From Candidatus Viridilinea mediisalina (GTDB taxonomy: Bacteria > Chloroflexota > Chloroflexia > Chloroflexales > Chloroflexaceae): a DNA stretch of 50,148 nt. A program made the translations under genes and the position numbers. Shown here in pieces: positions 33,149 through 40,481 of this stretch. The stretch lies in contig NZ_NQWI01000030.1 in the NCBI RefSeq assembly GCF_002532535.1, positions 1-50,148 on the forward strand, written 5' to 3'. Position 1 is the stretch's first letter. Each line of letters opens with the position of its first letter. The notes beneath the pieces were generated by a model. The model worked only from the letters and a program-made list of their open reading frames with translations. It ran no database searches and was not told the DNA's origin.

Positions 33149-33556
33149 ATGACCAGCCTTGAGACCTCCCCTAGTGAGCCGATCCACAATCTACCGTCCG
33201 ACAAACAGGAGAATCGTATGAGCAATGCTCAGTCGGTGCAGACTGCGCGCGCCGTTGGTGCAAACAAGCCCCAAGCTGCTCAAACAGAGCATGTGGCTGA
33301 AGTGCTAAAGGTCTCGACGCGCTCACGCCCAAGTGCCGTTGCCGGTGCTATCGCTGGTGTTATTCGTGAGAATGGAATGGCCGAAGTTCAGTCCATTGGT
33401 GCAGGTGCAACCAACCAGGCTATTAAGGCGGTTGCGATTGCCCGTAGCTACCTCAACGAGGAGGGTATTGATATTATCTGTGTCCCTTCGTTCATTGATG
33501 TTGCCATTGATGAAGAAGAGCGCACCGCTATCCGGCTACTCATCGAACGCCGCTAA
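33149..33556 (+). CDS. spoVS: Stage V sporulation protein S (SpoVS/Alba-like)
   Basis: 135 residues from the ATG at 33149, or 112 from the ATG at 33218. Both have strong ribosome sites (GAAGGAGGG and ACAGGAGA). The SpoVS domain occupies the last ~86 residues (VLKVSTRSRPSAVAGAIAGV, then SIGAGATNQAIKAVAIAR). SpoVS proteins are small nucleic-acid-binding, Alba-like proteins found also in non-sporulating bacteria, including Chloroflexi. Here it follows RNase Y, as in several bacteria. The N-terminal extension is Gln/Ser/Ala-rich and probably disordered. Confidence 0.93.
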   Translation: MTSLETSPSEPIHNLPSDKQENRMSNAQSVQTARAVGANKPQAAQTEHVAEVLKVSTRSRPSAVAGAIAGVIRENGMAEVQSIGAGATNQAIKAVAIARSYLNEEGIDIICVPSFIDVAIDEEERTAIRLLIERR

Positions 33557-33669
33557 CCTCCTATGCCGTAACCACAATCCTTACGTGTGGGGCGGCACAC
33601 GTTGAAGCCTAGGTGCTTTAGCCCTGGGATCCGTCACAATATCAAATGAGGTCTCGCGTAGAGCGAGCC

Positions 33670-33702
33670 AGCTCTCACCAAGTTCGTGAGGGCTGTTTCT
33701 TT
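33670..33702 (+). terminator. Candidate intrinsic terminator of spoVS
   Basis: A 9-bp stem AGCTCTCAC / GTGAGGGCT (one G-T pair) with a 7-base loop, followed by GTTTCTTTAT. It overlaps the stop of the convergent gene. The rest of 33557-33700 shows nothing else. Confidence 0.45.
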
Positions 33703-34651
33703 ATGTCCGATGGCTTGGCCAGTCTACAACCCCGTTGGGCGCATAGGGTACCAGTGGTAACAGCCGGGCATCGCTCAGCTTCAGACGCACAGGTTGTGCC
33801 GAGAGCAGCATAGGGATGCCCAAGGCGCGTACCCATTCGTCATCGTCGGTGGCCTCATCAGGGCGCGGGCCAGCGCGATCCGTGATAACCGCAAGGTCGC
33901 AACGATCACAGGGCAGCCCGTAGCGCAAGATGTCGTTCGTTTCGAGGCCCAGCACCAACGCTTCGGCCTGCGGGTCGGCCAGGGCTTCGCGGGCCAGCGC
34001 AAAGCTGGCATCGGCCATGGTGTGGACCCGCACCCCCAAGGCAGCGGTGTCGGCTGCGAGCCGCTGCACCGCCGCAGTGCGCTCGTGCGCCCCGGTGACC
34101 AAGACCAGCGGCACGCTGCCTAGATGCTCCCACGGTGGCGTCGGGGGGCTCTGCGCCTCGCCCAGCTCCGCGAGGTCGCATTGCCAGCCCCGCGCCCCAT
34201 AGCCAAGCTGCAGGTGCCCACTGCTACTCACAAAGCTAGGCAAGCCACGTTGCAGTGCCTCGGCCATAAGCTGCACCGCTGCCATCGGCAGACTGGCGCT
34301 GCGCCGTTGGCGCTGAAGTTTGGCCAGTGGCGCTTCACGATCCCAAGTGGCATCCGCGTTCGCCTTGGCAGTCGCGCACGCTACCACATATTCACAGAGC
34401 GCCGCACCCACGGTGGGCACCTCGCAACTGAAGAGCACCGACACCAGCGCGGCCCCCTGCTCCAAGGGGCGGGCGTCAACTTCCAAGCGCGCCAAGACCA
34501 AGCCAATTGCTTGGGCCGCATCCTTAATCGCGCCCCGCAACTCAGTGCTACGATCCTGATCACAATGAACCAACAACCAGACACCTGCGACTGGCCCCAA
34601 AATATTGGGGCCAGCATAGGCCCGTAGGCGAATAATTTGCATTGGAGGCAT
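33701..34651 (-). CDS. Cyanophycin-synthetase-like protein, deleted and with a degenerate Mur-ligase P-loop
   Basis: 316 residues from the ATG at 34651 (AGGA 8 bases upstream). The first ~165 residues resemble the CphA N-domain (LRAYAGPNILGP, then GLPSFVSSSGHLQLGYG). The part after ~180 resembles the start of the CphA Mur-ligase domain: VPLVLVTGAHERTAAVQRL in place of the GTNGKTT P-loop, and ILRYGLPCDRCDLAVITDRAG in place of the conserved RGG...GLxYDxCDVAVVTN. The ATP-grasp domain that normally lies between, and the rest of the ligase, are absent; full CphA is about 870 residues. With GKT replaced by ERT it cannot be a normal ligase. It is either a repurposed binding protein or a decaying gene. 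The frame is intact. Confidence 0.65.
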   Translation of the reverse strand: MPPMQIIRLRAYAGPNILGPVAGVWLLVHCDQDRSTELRGAIKDAAQAIGLVLARLEVDARPLEQGAALVSVLFSCEVPTVGAALCEYVVACATAKANADATWDREAPLAKLQRQRRSASLPMAAVQLMAEALQRGLPSFVSSSGHLQLGYGARGWQCDLAELGEAQSPPTPPWEHLGSVPLVLVTGAHERTAAVQRLAADTAALGVRVHTMADASFALAREALADPQAEALVLGLETNDILRYGLPCDRCDLAVITDRAGPRPDEATDDDEWVRALGIPMLLSAQPVRLKLSDARLLPLVPYAPNGVVDWPSHRT

Positions 34652-34696
34652 GGGAGGGTTCCTCATCTACAATCGAGGAGAGATACCGAGGATTGC

Positions 34697-34799
34697 ACCA
34701 CAGAGGCACCGAGGGCACCGAGGTGTTGTAGTAGAGGGGAGTGCCAACAAGGTGATTGCTTTGTTACAAACTTCTCTGTGTTCTCGGTGTCTCTGTGGT
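34697..34799. mobile_element. MITE-like element, copy C (103 bp)
   Basis: 26-bp terminal inverted repeats (34697-34722 and 34774-34799), ACCACAGAGGCACCGAGG type. The CAGAG to CCGAG changes occur in both arms. The flank TTCTCTGCATCTCTTCAAA after the right end matches copy A. Confidence 0.75.
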
Positions 34800-34885
34800 G
34801 AAATTCTCTGCATCTCTTCAAAAACTCTATAACTGAAAGAGGGCCATTCTGGGCATCCCAAGAGCCTAGCCGTGGCTATAGTTCA

Positions 34886-35395
34886 TTAGCGATGAGCTTT
34901 GAGCAAGCGATGCAGATCATCCAAACAGACATGCTCGACCGTCACCCCATGTGCGGCAAGCACTTCCTGATACTCAAGCCAGTCGGTGTCAACCGCATTG
35001 ATGATCGGGGGTGACGAATGTTGGGCGCGAGCGACGGCAACAAATTTGCGATCAGCACGATCAAACTGCTCCAAGGCGGGATCGTCAGGAAACTCGGCGA
35101 AGTCGCGGCCATCCGTGGTGGGCGTGATCGCGACGAGAATACATACCTGGGGATTGGCTTGGTTGTACCAAAGCCATTTGAAGAAGGCATCGCCTAGCCC
35201 CGGCTGGCCACTTGGGGCAAGATGCTTACGGTATTCTTGCAACATAAGCCCCGTCTGATCCAGACTGATGCGCCGTTCCGCCTGCATCAGACGCAAGGCG
35301 GAGATGCAGGCCAGTTGGCAAGCAGGGCTGACATGGGTGGCATGGCCGTTTGCGGTTATTGGCACGTTGGTATCTACGATGACGACGCGCTTCAT
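34886..35395 (-). CDS. PIN-domain nuclease-like protein coupled to a DUF3696 ATPase
   Basis: 169 residues. It has a PIN-type arrangement of acidic residues: D8 in VVIVDTNVP, E54 in LQEYRKHL, D112/D115 in FDRADRKFVAVA, and D136/D138 in NAVDTDWL. PIN domains are metal-dependent RNases, common as toxins and in defence modules. Its ATG overlaps the ATPase stop (ATGA), so the two are co-translated. No small antitoxin gene is present; the ATPase may play the control role (inference). It is the last gene of the minus-strand accessory island. Confidence 0.72.
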   Translation of the reverse strand: MKRVVIVDTNVPITANGHATHVSPACQLACISALRLMQAERRISLDQTGLMLQEYRKHLAPSGQPGLGDAFFKWLWYNQANPQVCILVAITPTTDGRDFAEFPDDPALEQFDRADRKFVAVARAQHSSPPIINAVDTDWLEYQEVLAAHGVTVEHVCLDDLHRLLKAHR

Positions 35396-36795
35396 ACCCC
35401 CCCCATCCGTCGCTTCAGTGCGGCCTCTTGCATTGCGGCGATTTCGCCAAATTCATCACCGAAAAAATCTTTGGGCCAATTGGTGATGTTGCCGAATGGA
35501 TCAAGCTCCAGGGTTTGTAGCTGCGCTGTGCCCTGCTGGTCGGTGCGGCAGAAGTAGAGTGCGGCCTGATCTGCGTGGAGTTGCTCTTCAGCAATGCGCC
35601 GCTGGAGCCGCCGTAACAGGTGTTCGCTGTGGCTCTCGAGGATGATCTGGATGTTGCGCGTCTTCATTGCGTCAATGAACACATCGGCTAATCCGGCTTG
35701 CACGCGCGGGTGAAGATGAATCTCTGGCTGCTCGAGGATAATCGTTGAGCCTGCGGGTGCATGGTAGCAGAGCGTGATCACTGGCAAGATCTGTGAGACG
35801 CCGAAGCCGACGTCGGTGATCAGTACTTCGGCTGCTTGCGCCGAACGCTGTATCCACACTTGGTAGAGTTTACTCCCCGGAGCGATGAGGCGCACCTCAA
35901 AGTGTTCAATCAGGCCAAGCTCTTTGAGCCATAATGCCACTCGCGCTTCAAGGGTCACCCGCTCCTGTTGCGGCCCATAGGCGATGGTCGCACCCGCCTC
36001 ACGACCGGCCAGCAGCGCATCAATCACCCGCTCACCACGACGGCCCATATCGGCAGGTTGGGCACCGGCCCATGTGTACTGACGGCGGGGATAGTCGCGC
36101 AGCGGGCCGAGATAGAAAACTCGTTGCAAGAGTTGCTCAAGTTCGAGTTCGAAATCGGCGAGGAAGCCAGCATTTTGATAGTATGCGCGGGTCTGATCGG
36201 GAAACCCATAGCACTTCACCGGCGCTGGCAGACTCCAGGCGCGGCCACGGGTACGGATGAATTTAAACCCCGTCGGAGTGCTATACAAATCGTACTCCGA
36301 CGGGTTTGAGCTTTTTTGGCGCATGCCAAACTCGTGGCCTGCAAATTGGTAGGCCAGTGTCGCAACGCTTGCACGGCCTTGCGCTACCGCAAAGGGCGAC
36401 GCTGGGCTGCTGGCACCGTTTTCGCTCCAGGTGATCTGTGTGGCGAAGGTGAGGGTGTTGCCCGCGAAGAGCATTGCTCCTGGCTGGGCCGGATTCTCAA
36501 TCTGCAGCGGCTGGGGCAATTGCCACGCGATCCGCCATGTCAGGGGCAGCGCCGGATCATGGCGGTGCAAGAGATCGGGAAGGACGCCTAACTCTACCAT
36601 GCTATGCTCATCACCGAGATCCAGCACCTGGAAGCGATCCGATGATTCGGTGGTCTGTTTGAGCATCAAAAGCAGTTGGAGCAAGCTGGTTTTGCCCGAG
36701 CTGTTGCTGCCAAAGAGTGCCGTGATCGGCGCAAGGCGCAGCGGCCCAGTGGCGCACCATGACTTGAAGTGGTTGATTTCTAGGCTGGTAAGCAT
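35392..36795 (-). CDS. OLD/ABC-type AAA ATPase with DUF3696 C-terminal domain
   Basis: 467 residues from the ATG at 36795; the open frame includes a GTG at 36798 that lies too close to the AGGAG site. N-terminal SLEINHFKSW and Walker A GSNSSGKTSLL (K35-36), a long insertion, signature-like DVGFGVSQILPV, Walker B TIILEQPEIHLHP and H-loop ILESHSEHLLRRL. It ends with the DUF3696 motif LDPFGNITNWPKDFF. Such SMC/OLD-like ATPases act as sensors in several defence systems, paired with a nuclease. Residues ~155-185 contain in-frame sequences that look like inserted repeats: a palindrome at 36265-36306 and PFAVAQGRA. Confidence 0.85.
   Translation of the reverse strand: MLTSLEINHFKSWCATGPLRLAPITALFGSNSSGKTSLLQLLLMLKQTTESSDRFQVLDLGDEHSMVELGVLPDLLHRHDPALPLTWRIAWQLPQPLQIENPAQPGAMLFAGNTLTFATQITWSENGASSPASPFAVAQGRASVATLAYQFAGHEFGMRQKSSNPSEYDLYSTPTGFKFIRTRGRAWSLPAPVKCYGFPDQTRAYYQNAGFLADFELELEQLLQRVFYLGPLRDYPRRQYTWAGAQPADMGRRGERVIDALLAGREAGATIAYGPQQERVTLEARVALWLKELGLIEHFEVRLIAPGSKLYQVWIQRSAQAAEVLITDVGFGVSQILPVITLCYHAPAGSTIILEQPEIHLHPRVQAGLADVFIDAMKTRNIQIILESHSEHLLRRLQRRIAEEQLHADQAALYFCRTDQQGTAQLQTLELDPFGNITNWPKDFFGDEFGEIAAMQEAALKRRMGGV
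36265..36306. repeat. Palindromic insertion inside the DUF3696 ATPase gene
   Basis: Arms AAACCCCGTCGGAGT and ACTCCGACGGGTTT (nearly perfect, one bulge) flank a ~14-base loop. The frame is kept and it encodes about 14 residues of the long insertion between the P-loop and signature regions. Confidence 0.65.
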
Positions 36796-36891
36796 CACGT
36801 CTCCTACTTCTCACGCCGAGACACGTAATACCAATTGCCGTTGAACATGTCGCATGCCCAATGACAATCTAGCGCATTGAGATGCCATGCT

Positions 36892-36923
36892 CGGCTATCG
36901 GCTATCGGCTATCGGCTATCGGC
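36892..36923. repeat. CGGCTAT heptamer array at a gene end
   Basis: Four tandem CGGCTAT units plus a partial one. On the minus strand they encode the last residues and the TAG stop of the EACC1-like gene. Confidence 0.85.
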
Positions 36924-37391
36924 TTTGGTATAGACCCGCACCACCGCGCGGGTCGCCGGTGACACTTTGGAGGCTAGGGCGGGATCGGTCGCCAACAGGC
37001 GTTGCAACAGTTCATCAGGTGTGATCTCCGGTTCGCGCACCGCTACTTGCACCCCTTCGACAATGACAACGACCGCTGCAGGCGCGGGGGCAGCAGGCTT
37101 TGCCGCCGCACGCTGGCCCAACCGCGCAGCCAACGCTCCAGCGATGGGCGCCGCGACACCAGTGATCAGTGCCAGCACGACATCCTTGTTGGCGGCTGCG
37201 CCCTCAGCCAATTGGCGCACCACCTCATAGAGATCACCCCCCATTGCGCCAGTATAGACCGGCTGCGGCACAAAACCCTGCGCCCGCAACGTCGCCAGCG
37301 CCGCATCCGCCAGCGCCGCCACCCGCACCGGATCGGGTTGCGTCGCATCGGCATCACAAAACTCGATCTGAACGGTAAGCTGATCAGCCAT
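36909..37391 (-). CDS. EACC1-like small protein beside a caspase-STAND gene
   Basis: 160 residues from the ATG at 37391 (AAAGGAG upstream); the longer frame to 37490 runs into the neighbouring gene. An N-terminal LTVQIEFCD strand, a central GAMGGDLYEVVRQL, a hydrophobic helix (~75-100, VVLALITGVAAPIAGALAARLG), an Ala-Pro hinge, VVVIVEGVQVAV, and a Glu/Asp-rich helix ELLQRLLATDP. This order resembles the effector-associated constant component (EACC1) described for ternary conflict systems, which pairs with caspase or trypsin-like effectors and STAND NTPases. The context here (34 bp after a caspase-NB-ARC-TPR gene) fits. The similarity is weak and pattern-based. The 3' end is supplied by a heptamer repeat. 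Confidence 0.5.
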   Translation of the reverse strand: MADQLTVQIEFCDADATQPDPVRVAALADAALATLRAQGFVPQPVYTGAMGGDLYEVVRQLAEGAAANKDVVLALITGVAAPIAGALAARLGQRAAAKPAAPAPAAVVVIVEGVQVAVREPEITPDELLQRLLATDPALASKVSPATRAVVRVYTKADSR

Positions 37392-37425
37392 CAGAAGACT
37401 CCTTTGGGAGGGAAGGACGATACAC

Positions 37426-39231
37426 CTAGCGGCGCATACGATTTCGCACGGCCCGTACACGAGCAGTTGCCATGAGCCAAGGCCAGCCAAGGCCGACGAG
37501 CCCTCCTAGGATTGCCAAGAGAGTAAAGCTATGTGGGAAATTTGGCAATATGTAGGTTATGAAAGGTACGAAGAGGATAACACTTAACAAAAAACCGATC
37601 TGCATACGCCAGATAGCTCTGACTAACCGCGTAGCAATTGCCCAACGCCAATAGCCGACCATGCCTACAATGATGATAGCACCTGCGCCAAACCAATCAA
37701 GCCCTACAGGGAGCCAAAGCCATATGAGCCCGGCACATAGGCCAGTCTCGATTAAAGCCTTCCAACGGAGGTTGCGAATTGCAGTTAAGGTAATGGCGGT
37801 GTCACGGTGGGGCTGGGGCAGCACGGCGCGTTGCATCGTCAAGGCTTGCTCATAGTAGTCGTGCGCCTCGGCGTAGCACCCCTCGGCCTGCGCCAGATTG
37901 CCCAGTTGGTGCAGAGTGGCGGCGGTGGAACGGTGGGGCTGGGGCAGCACCTCGCGTTTTATTTCCAGGGCTTGCTCATAGTAGTCGTGCGCCTCAGCGT
38001 AGCGTCCCTCGTTCTGCGCCAGACGGCCCAGTTCGTACAGGGTCACGGCGGTGTCACGGTGGGGCTGGGGCAGCACCTCGCGTTTTATTTCCAGGGCTTG
38101 CGCAAAATAGCTATGGGCTGCGCGGTAGTCCTCGCTCTCATACCAGACGAGTCCGGCGGCATGGAGGAGATCGGCATGGAGCGCATCAGTCGCGTTTATG
38201 CCCGCATCAAACAGGTGGGTGAGATGCTCGCGGAAGGCGGATGGGGTGTCTAGCTCTCCCTCATCATCGAGACGCTTGATCGTCTGGGCAAGGCCACTAG
38301 CGGCGTGGCGGCGATCAGTGGCTTGATCGGGGCTGACGCTCTGGGCATAGGCGATCATGAGGCGGTGGAGCCGGTAGTTGTCAGCGTTCCGCTCGATTAG
38401 CCCTAGCTCGCGCAGGCGGCGTAGGGCTTGTGCGCCCTGGTCGTGTTGGTCGCGTATACTTGGGTCGCAGTCGCCTGCCCGCAGCAGCACTTCGGCGCTG
38501 ATTGGCTCGGGGGCGAGTTGGGCCGCTGCGAGCCAGATGGTGCGGGCGAGTTGGTCTTCTGCGCTTTGGTGTAGGCGTCCGTAACTTAGCGCAAAGGCGG
38601 CAACAATGCCGACTTGGTAGCCTTGGGGGAGACCTTCGACGAGCGCGGGGCTGAGGGATTGGTGGTTGACGCTGGTGCCGCGTAGCTCGGCGTGATATGC
38701 GGCGAGGCTGAGGCTGCTGCGTGCTAGGTAGGTTCCCGCTAAGTTGAGGGCGAGGGGATGGCCGCCCAATGCTTGCACTAATGTCGCTGCTGCTGCGGCC
38801 TCGTGCGCAGTGGTAAGGAGTTCCGCGATGGAACATTCGCGCTCGTCGGCACGGGGTTTGAGGAGCAACTCCTGGCTGGCTGCGTCGTGCAGGTTGCGCA
38901 GGGGCAACGCCTGCACGCCACTGGCGGTTGTCCAACGCTGCCGCCGCGTGGTGATCAGCACGCGGCTGCCTCCGCCACGCGGACGCCATTGATCGAGCAG
39001 TGTCGGATCTTCTAGGTTATCAAAGACCAACAAGCGCTGTCCCGGCCCTGCCCAAACCGCCTGCACCTGGGCAACTTGCTGCTGCAAGCTCAACCTTGGG
39101 GCGCGTGCCTCGTCGTCGCTACCGAAACGCAAGCCCTGCGTGGCCTCGTGCTCAGCATCGACAAAGAGTTGCAGGCCGCGCTGCCCGCCACAGGCCGCCA
39201 CTTGCGCCGCAATCGTCTGCGGGTTCTCCAT
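37426..39231 (-). CDS. NB-ARC/STAND NTPase - TPR half of a frameshifted caspase protein
   Basis: 601 residues from the first ATG, but the same frame is open further upstream to ~39370 and there contains the missing P-loop GIGGIGKTRLAIEF. The Walker B region LLVFDNLEDP, the RVLITTRRQRW sensor, a winged-helix region (~230-320), two or three tetratricopeptide repeats (YFAQALEIKREVLPQPHRDT, YYEQALEIKREVLPQPHRST, and a third) and two or three C-terminal membrane helices (~490-595) are visible. It is almost certainly the second half of one protein whose first half is the caspase ORF. A TPR-sensing STAND switch that activates a caspase is the likely scheme (inference). Confidence 0.75.
   Translation of the reverse strand: MENPQTIAAQVAACGGQRGLQLFVDAEHEATQGLRFGSDDEARAPRLSLQQQVAQVQAVWAGPGQRLLVFDNLEDPTLLDQWRPRGGGSRVLITTRRQRWTTASGVQALPLRNLHDAASQELLLKPRADERECSIAELLTTAHEAAAAATLVQALGGHPLALNLAGTYLARSSLSLAAYHAELRGTSVNHQSLSPALVEGLPQGYQVGIVAAFALSYGRLHQSAEDQLARTIWLAAAQLAPEPISAEVLLRAGDCDPSIRDQHDQGAQALRRLRELGLIERNADNYRLHRLMIAYAQSVSPDQATDRRHAASGLAQTIKRLDDEGELDTPSAFREHLTHLFDAGINATDALHADLLHAAGLVWYESEDYRAAHSYFAQALEIKREVLPQPHRDTAVTLYELGRLAQNEGRYAEAHDYYEQALEIKREVLPQPHRSTAATLHQLGNLAQAEGCYAEAHDYYEQALTMQRAVLPQPHRDTAITLTAIRNLRWKALIETGLCAGLIWLWLPVGLDWFGAGAIIIVGMVGYWRWAIATRLVRAIWRMQIGFLLSVILFVPFITYILPNFPHSFTLLAILGGLVGLGWPWLMATARVRAVRNRMRR
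37800..38100 (-). repeat. 126-bp coding repeats (TPRs)
   Basis: Three near-identical ~126-bp units encode 42-residue TPRs ending in VLPQPHRDTA/VLPQPHRSTA. High DNA-level identity indicates recent expansion or gene conversion. The 42-residue period is typical of kinesin-light-chain-like TPRs in STAND proteins. Confidence 0.75.
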
Positions 39232-39233
39232 AT

Positions 39234-40271
39234 TCAGCCAGAAGACCCCCTGCGGGAAGTGGTTGCGGTAGCGGTGGACAAACTCGATGGCGAGGCGTGT
39301 CTTGCCGATACCGCCAATCCCAGCGACGGCGGGCAGCAGGGCGGCGCTGGCCGGTTGTGCATCGGTGCCAAGCGCTGCAACTCCTCTTCGCGCCCAACAA
39401 AGCCGGGCAGGGGCGGATAGGGCATAATCCAGGGTTGGTGGCCGGAGAGTCTCATGTGCGCCCGCTCGGGGTAGTAGGCCAAGGTCGCCCCGCTCGAACG
39501 GTCGAAGCCGTAATCACCCGGTTGGCTCGCGCTAAGTTCAGCTTGCAGGTAGGCGTGAAGGCTCTGCCACGTTACGCGGCCATCTTCCAAGATAGCTTTG
39601 CCAAACAGTCCGTGTAGCCACATGGCGCTGTAGCAAGTGGTTTCAGCAGCTTCATACGCTTTGTGCAGCGGGCTCACGGCAGCTAACGTTTTGCGCATGC
39701 TTGCGCCGGTTGCGCCATCGCCCTCGGCGCTACGCTGAATGTTGAGCGCCACTTCGAGCCGCCGCCGCAAGTTCGCCACCAACGGATCGGGGGCCGCCTC
39801 ACCAACCGCCCCAGCAAAACAGCAATCGAGCACCAACAGCAAGCGGTCGGGGATGGCGTGGCGCAACACCTTCTCCTGGAGCCACTGCATCGAGAGGTGC
39901 GCATCAGGGTCATCGCGGGCATCGCCAGGCCGAAAATTATGGGTCACCAGAAAGAGATCACTCTGCCCAGGCGCAAACTCAACATAGCGCCCGTGACCAA
40001 CATAGTAGATCAGCAGGAAGCCATCCTCACCCGCCGCACGGCGCGCATCAAAGATCGCCCGGCGCACCGCATCCGTCGTCGCTGCCGCCCCCAGCAACGG
40101 CTCACCGCCATGGAGCCTAAAGCCACTCGCCACCGCCGTAAGCGCCTTGGCGAGCTGCATCGCCGTCGCTTCGGCATAACGCAACTCCGGCAGGTCACTC
40201 TCAGGGCCGCCGTTGATGCCGATGATGAGGGCGATGTTCGTTGGGTTCATCCTTCGCTCGGATCGATCCAT
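39234..40271 (-). CDS. Caspase-like (peptidase C14) half of a frameshifted caspase-NB-ARC-TPR protein
   Basis: 345 residues from 40271, or 338 from the ATG at 40250 that has GAAGG upstream. The caspase fold is clear: IALIIGINGG, LLIYYVGHGRY with catalytic His93, and LLLVLDCCFAG with catalytic Cys151 (numbering from 40271). After FVGREEELQRLA the frame goes out of register and ends in a nonsense tail of ~35 residues. Reading one base over from ~39362 continues as DAQPASAALLPAVAGIGGIGKTR in shorter terms: linker plus P-loop. The gene is therefore interrupted by a single-base change (real mutation or assembly error). The catalytic part is intact. Confidence 0.8.
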   Translation of the reverse strand: MDRSERRMNPTNIALIIGINGGPESDLPELRYAEATAMQLAKALTAVASGFRLHGGEPLLGAAATTDAVRRAIFDARRAAGEDGFLLIYYVGHGRYVEFAPGQSDLFLVTHNFRPGDARDDPDAHLSMQWLQEKVLRHAIPDRLLLVLDCCFAGAVGEAAPDPLVANLRRRLEVALNIQRSAEGDGATGASMRKTLAAVSPLHKAYEAAETTCYSAMWLHGLFGKAILEDGRVTWQSLHAYLQAELSASQPGDYGFDRSSGATLAYYPERAHMRLSGHQPWIMPYPPLPGFVGREEELQRLAPMHNRPAPPCCPPSLGLAVSARHASPSSLSTATATTSRRGSSG

Positions 40272-40411
40272 TCTTTGAGATAGGGTCGTACCTTGACCAA
40301 TAATGAGCGCAAATGGTTGTAGGGTATCGTCGTAGACAATCTACAAGATAACGTGGTCTGTATCAAGATGACAAGTGGTTGTACCTATTCAGAGTTGGGG
40401 TAAGCAACATG

Positions 40412-40463
40412 CTGGGTGCGCGGGCCTCCGGCCCGCATGCGGGCCGGAGGCCCGCGCACCCAG
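40412..40463. terminator. Perfect 52-bp palindrome
   Basis: Fully self-complementary around GCATGC at 40435-40440, with no unpaired loop in the DNA; arms begin CTGGGTGCGCGGGCC. It lies 19 bp past the stop of the giant membrane protein gene and ~140 bp before the caspase gene. It may end the long transcript. No T tract follows. Confidence 0.65.
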
Positions 40464-40481
40464 GAAAAGTATGAACAATTA

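Noticed and set aside
37491-39230. Membrane segments at the C terminus of the NTPase half taken as a separate gene
   Set aside because: The frame is continuous from the TPRs into the hydrophobic segments, with no start signal between them.
39355-39375. Programmed ribosomal frameshift in the caspase-NTPase gene
   Set aside because: No slippery X-XXY-YYZ heptamer or following hairpin is visible; a simple indel explains it better.
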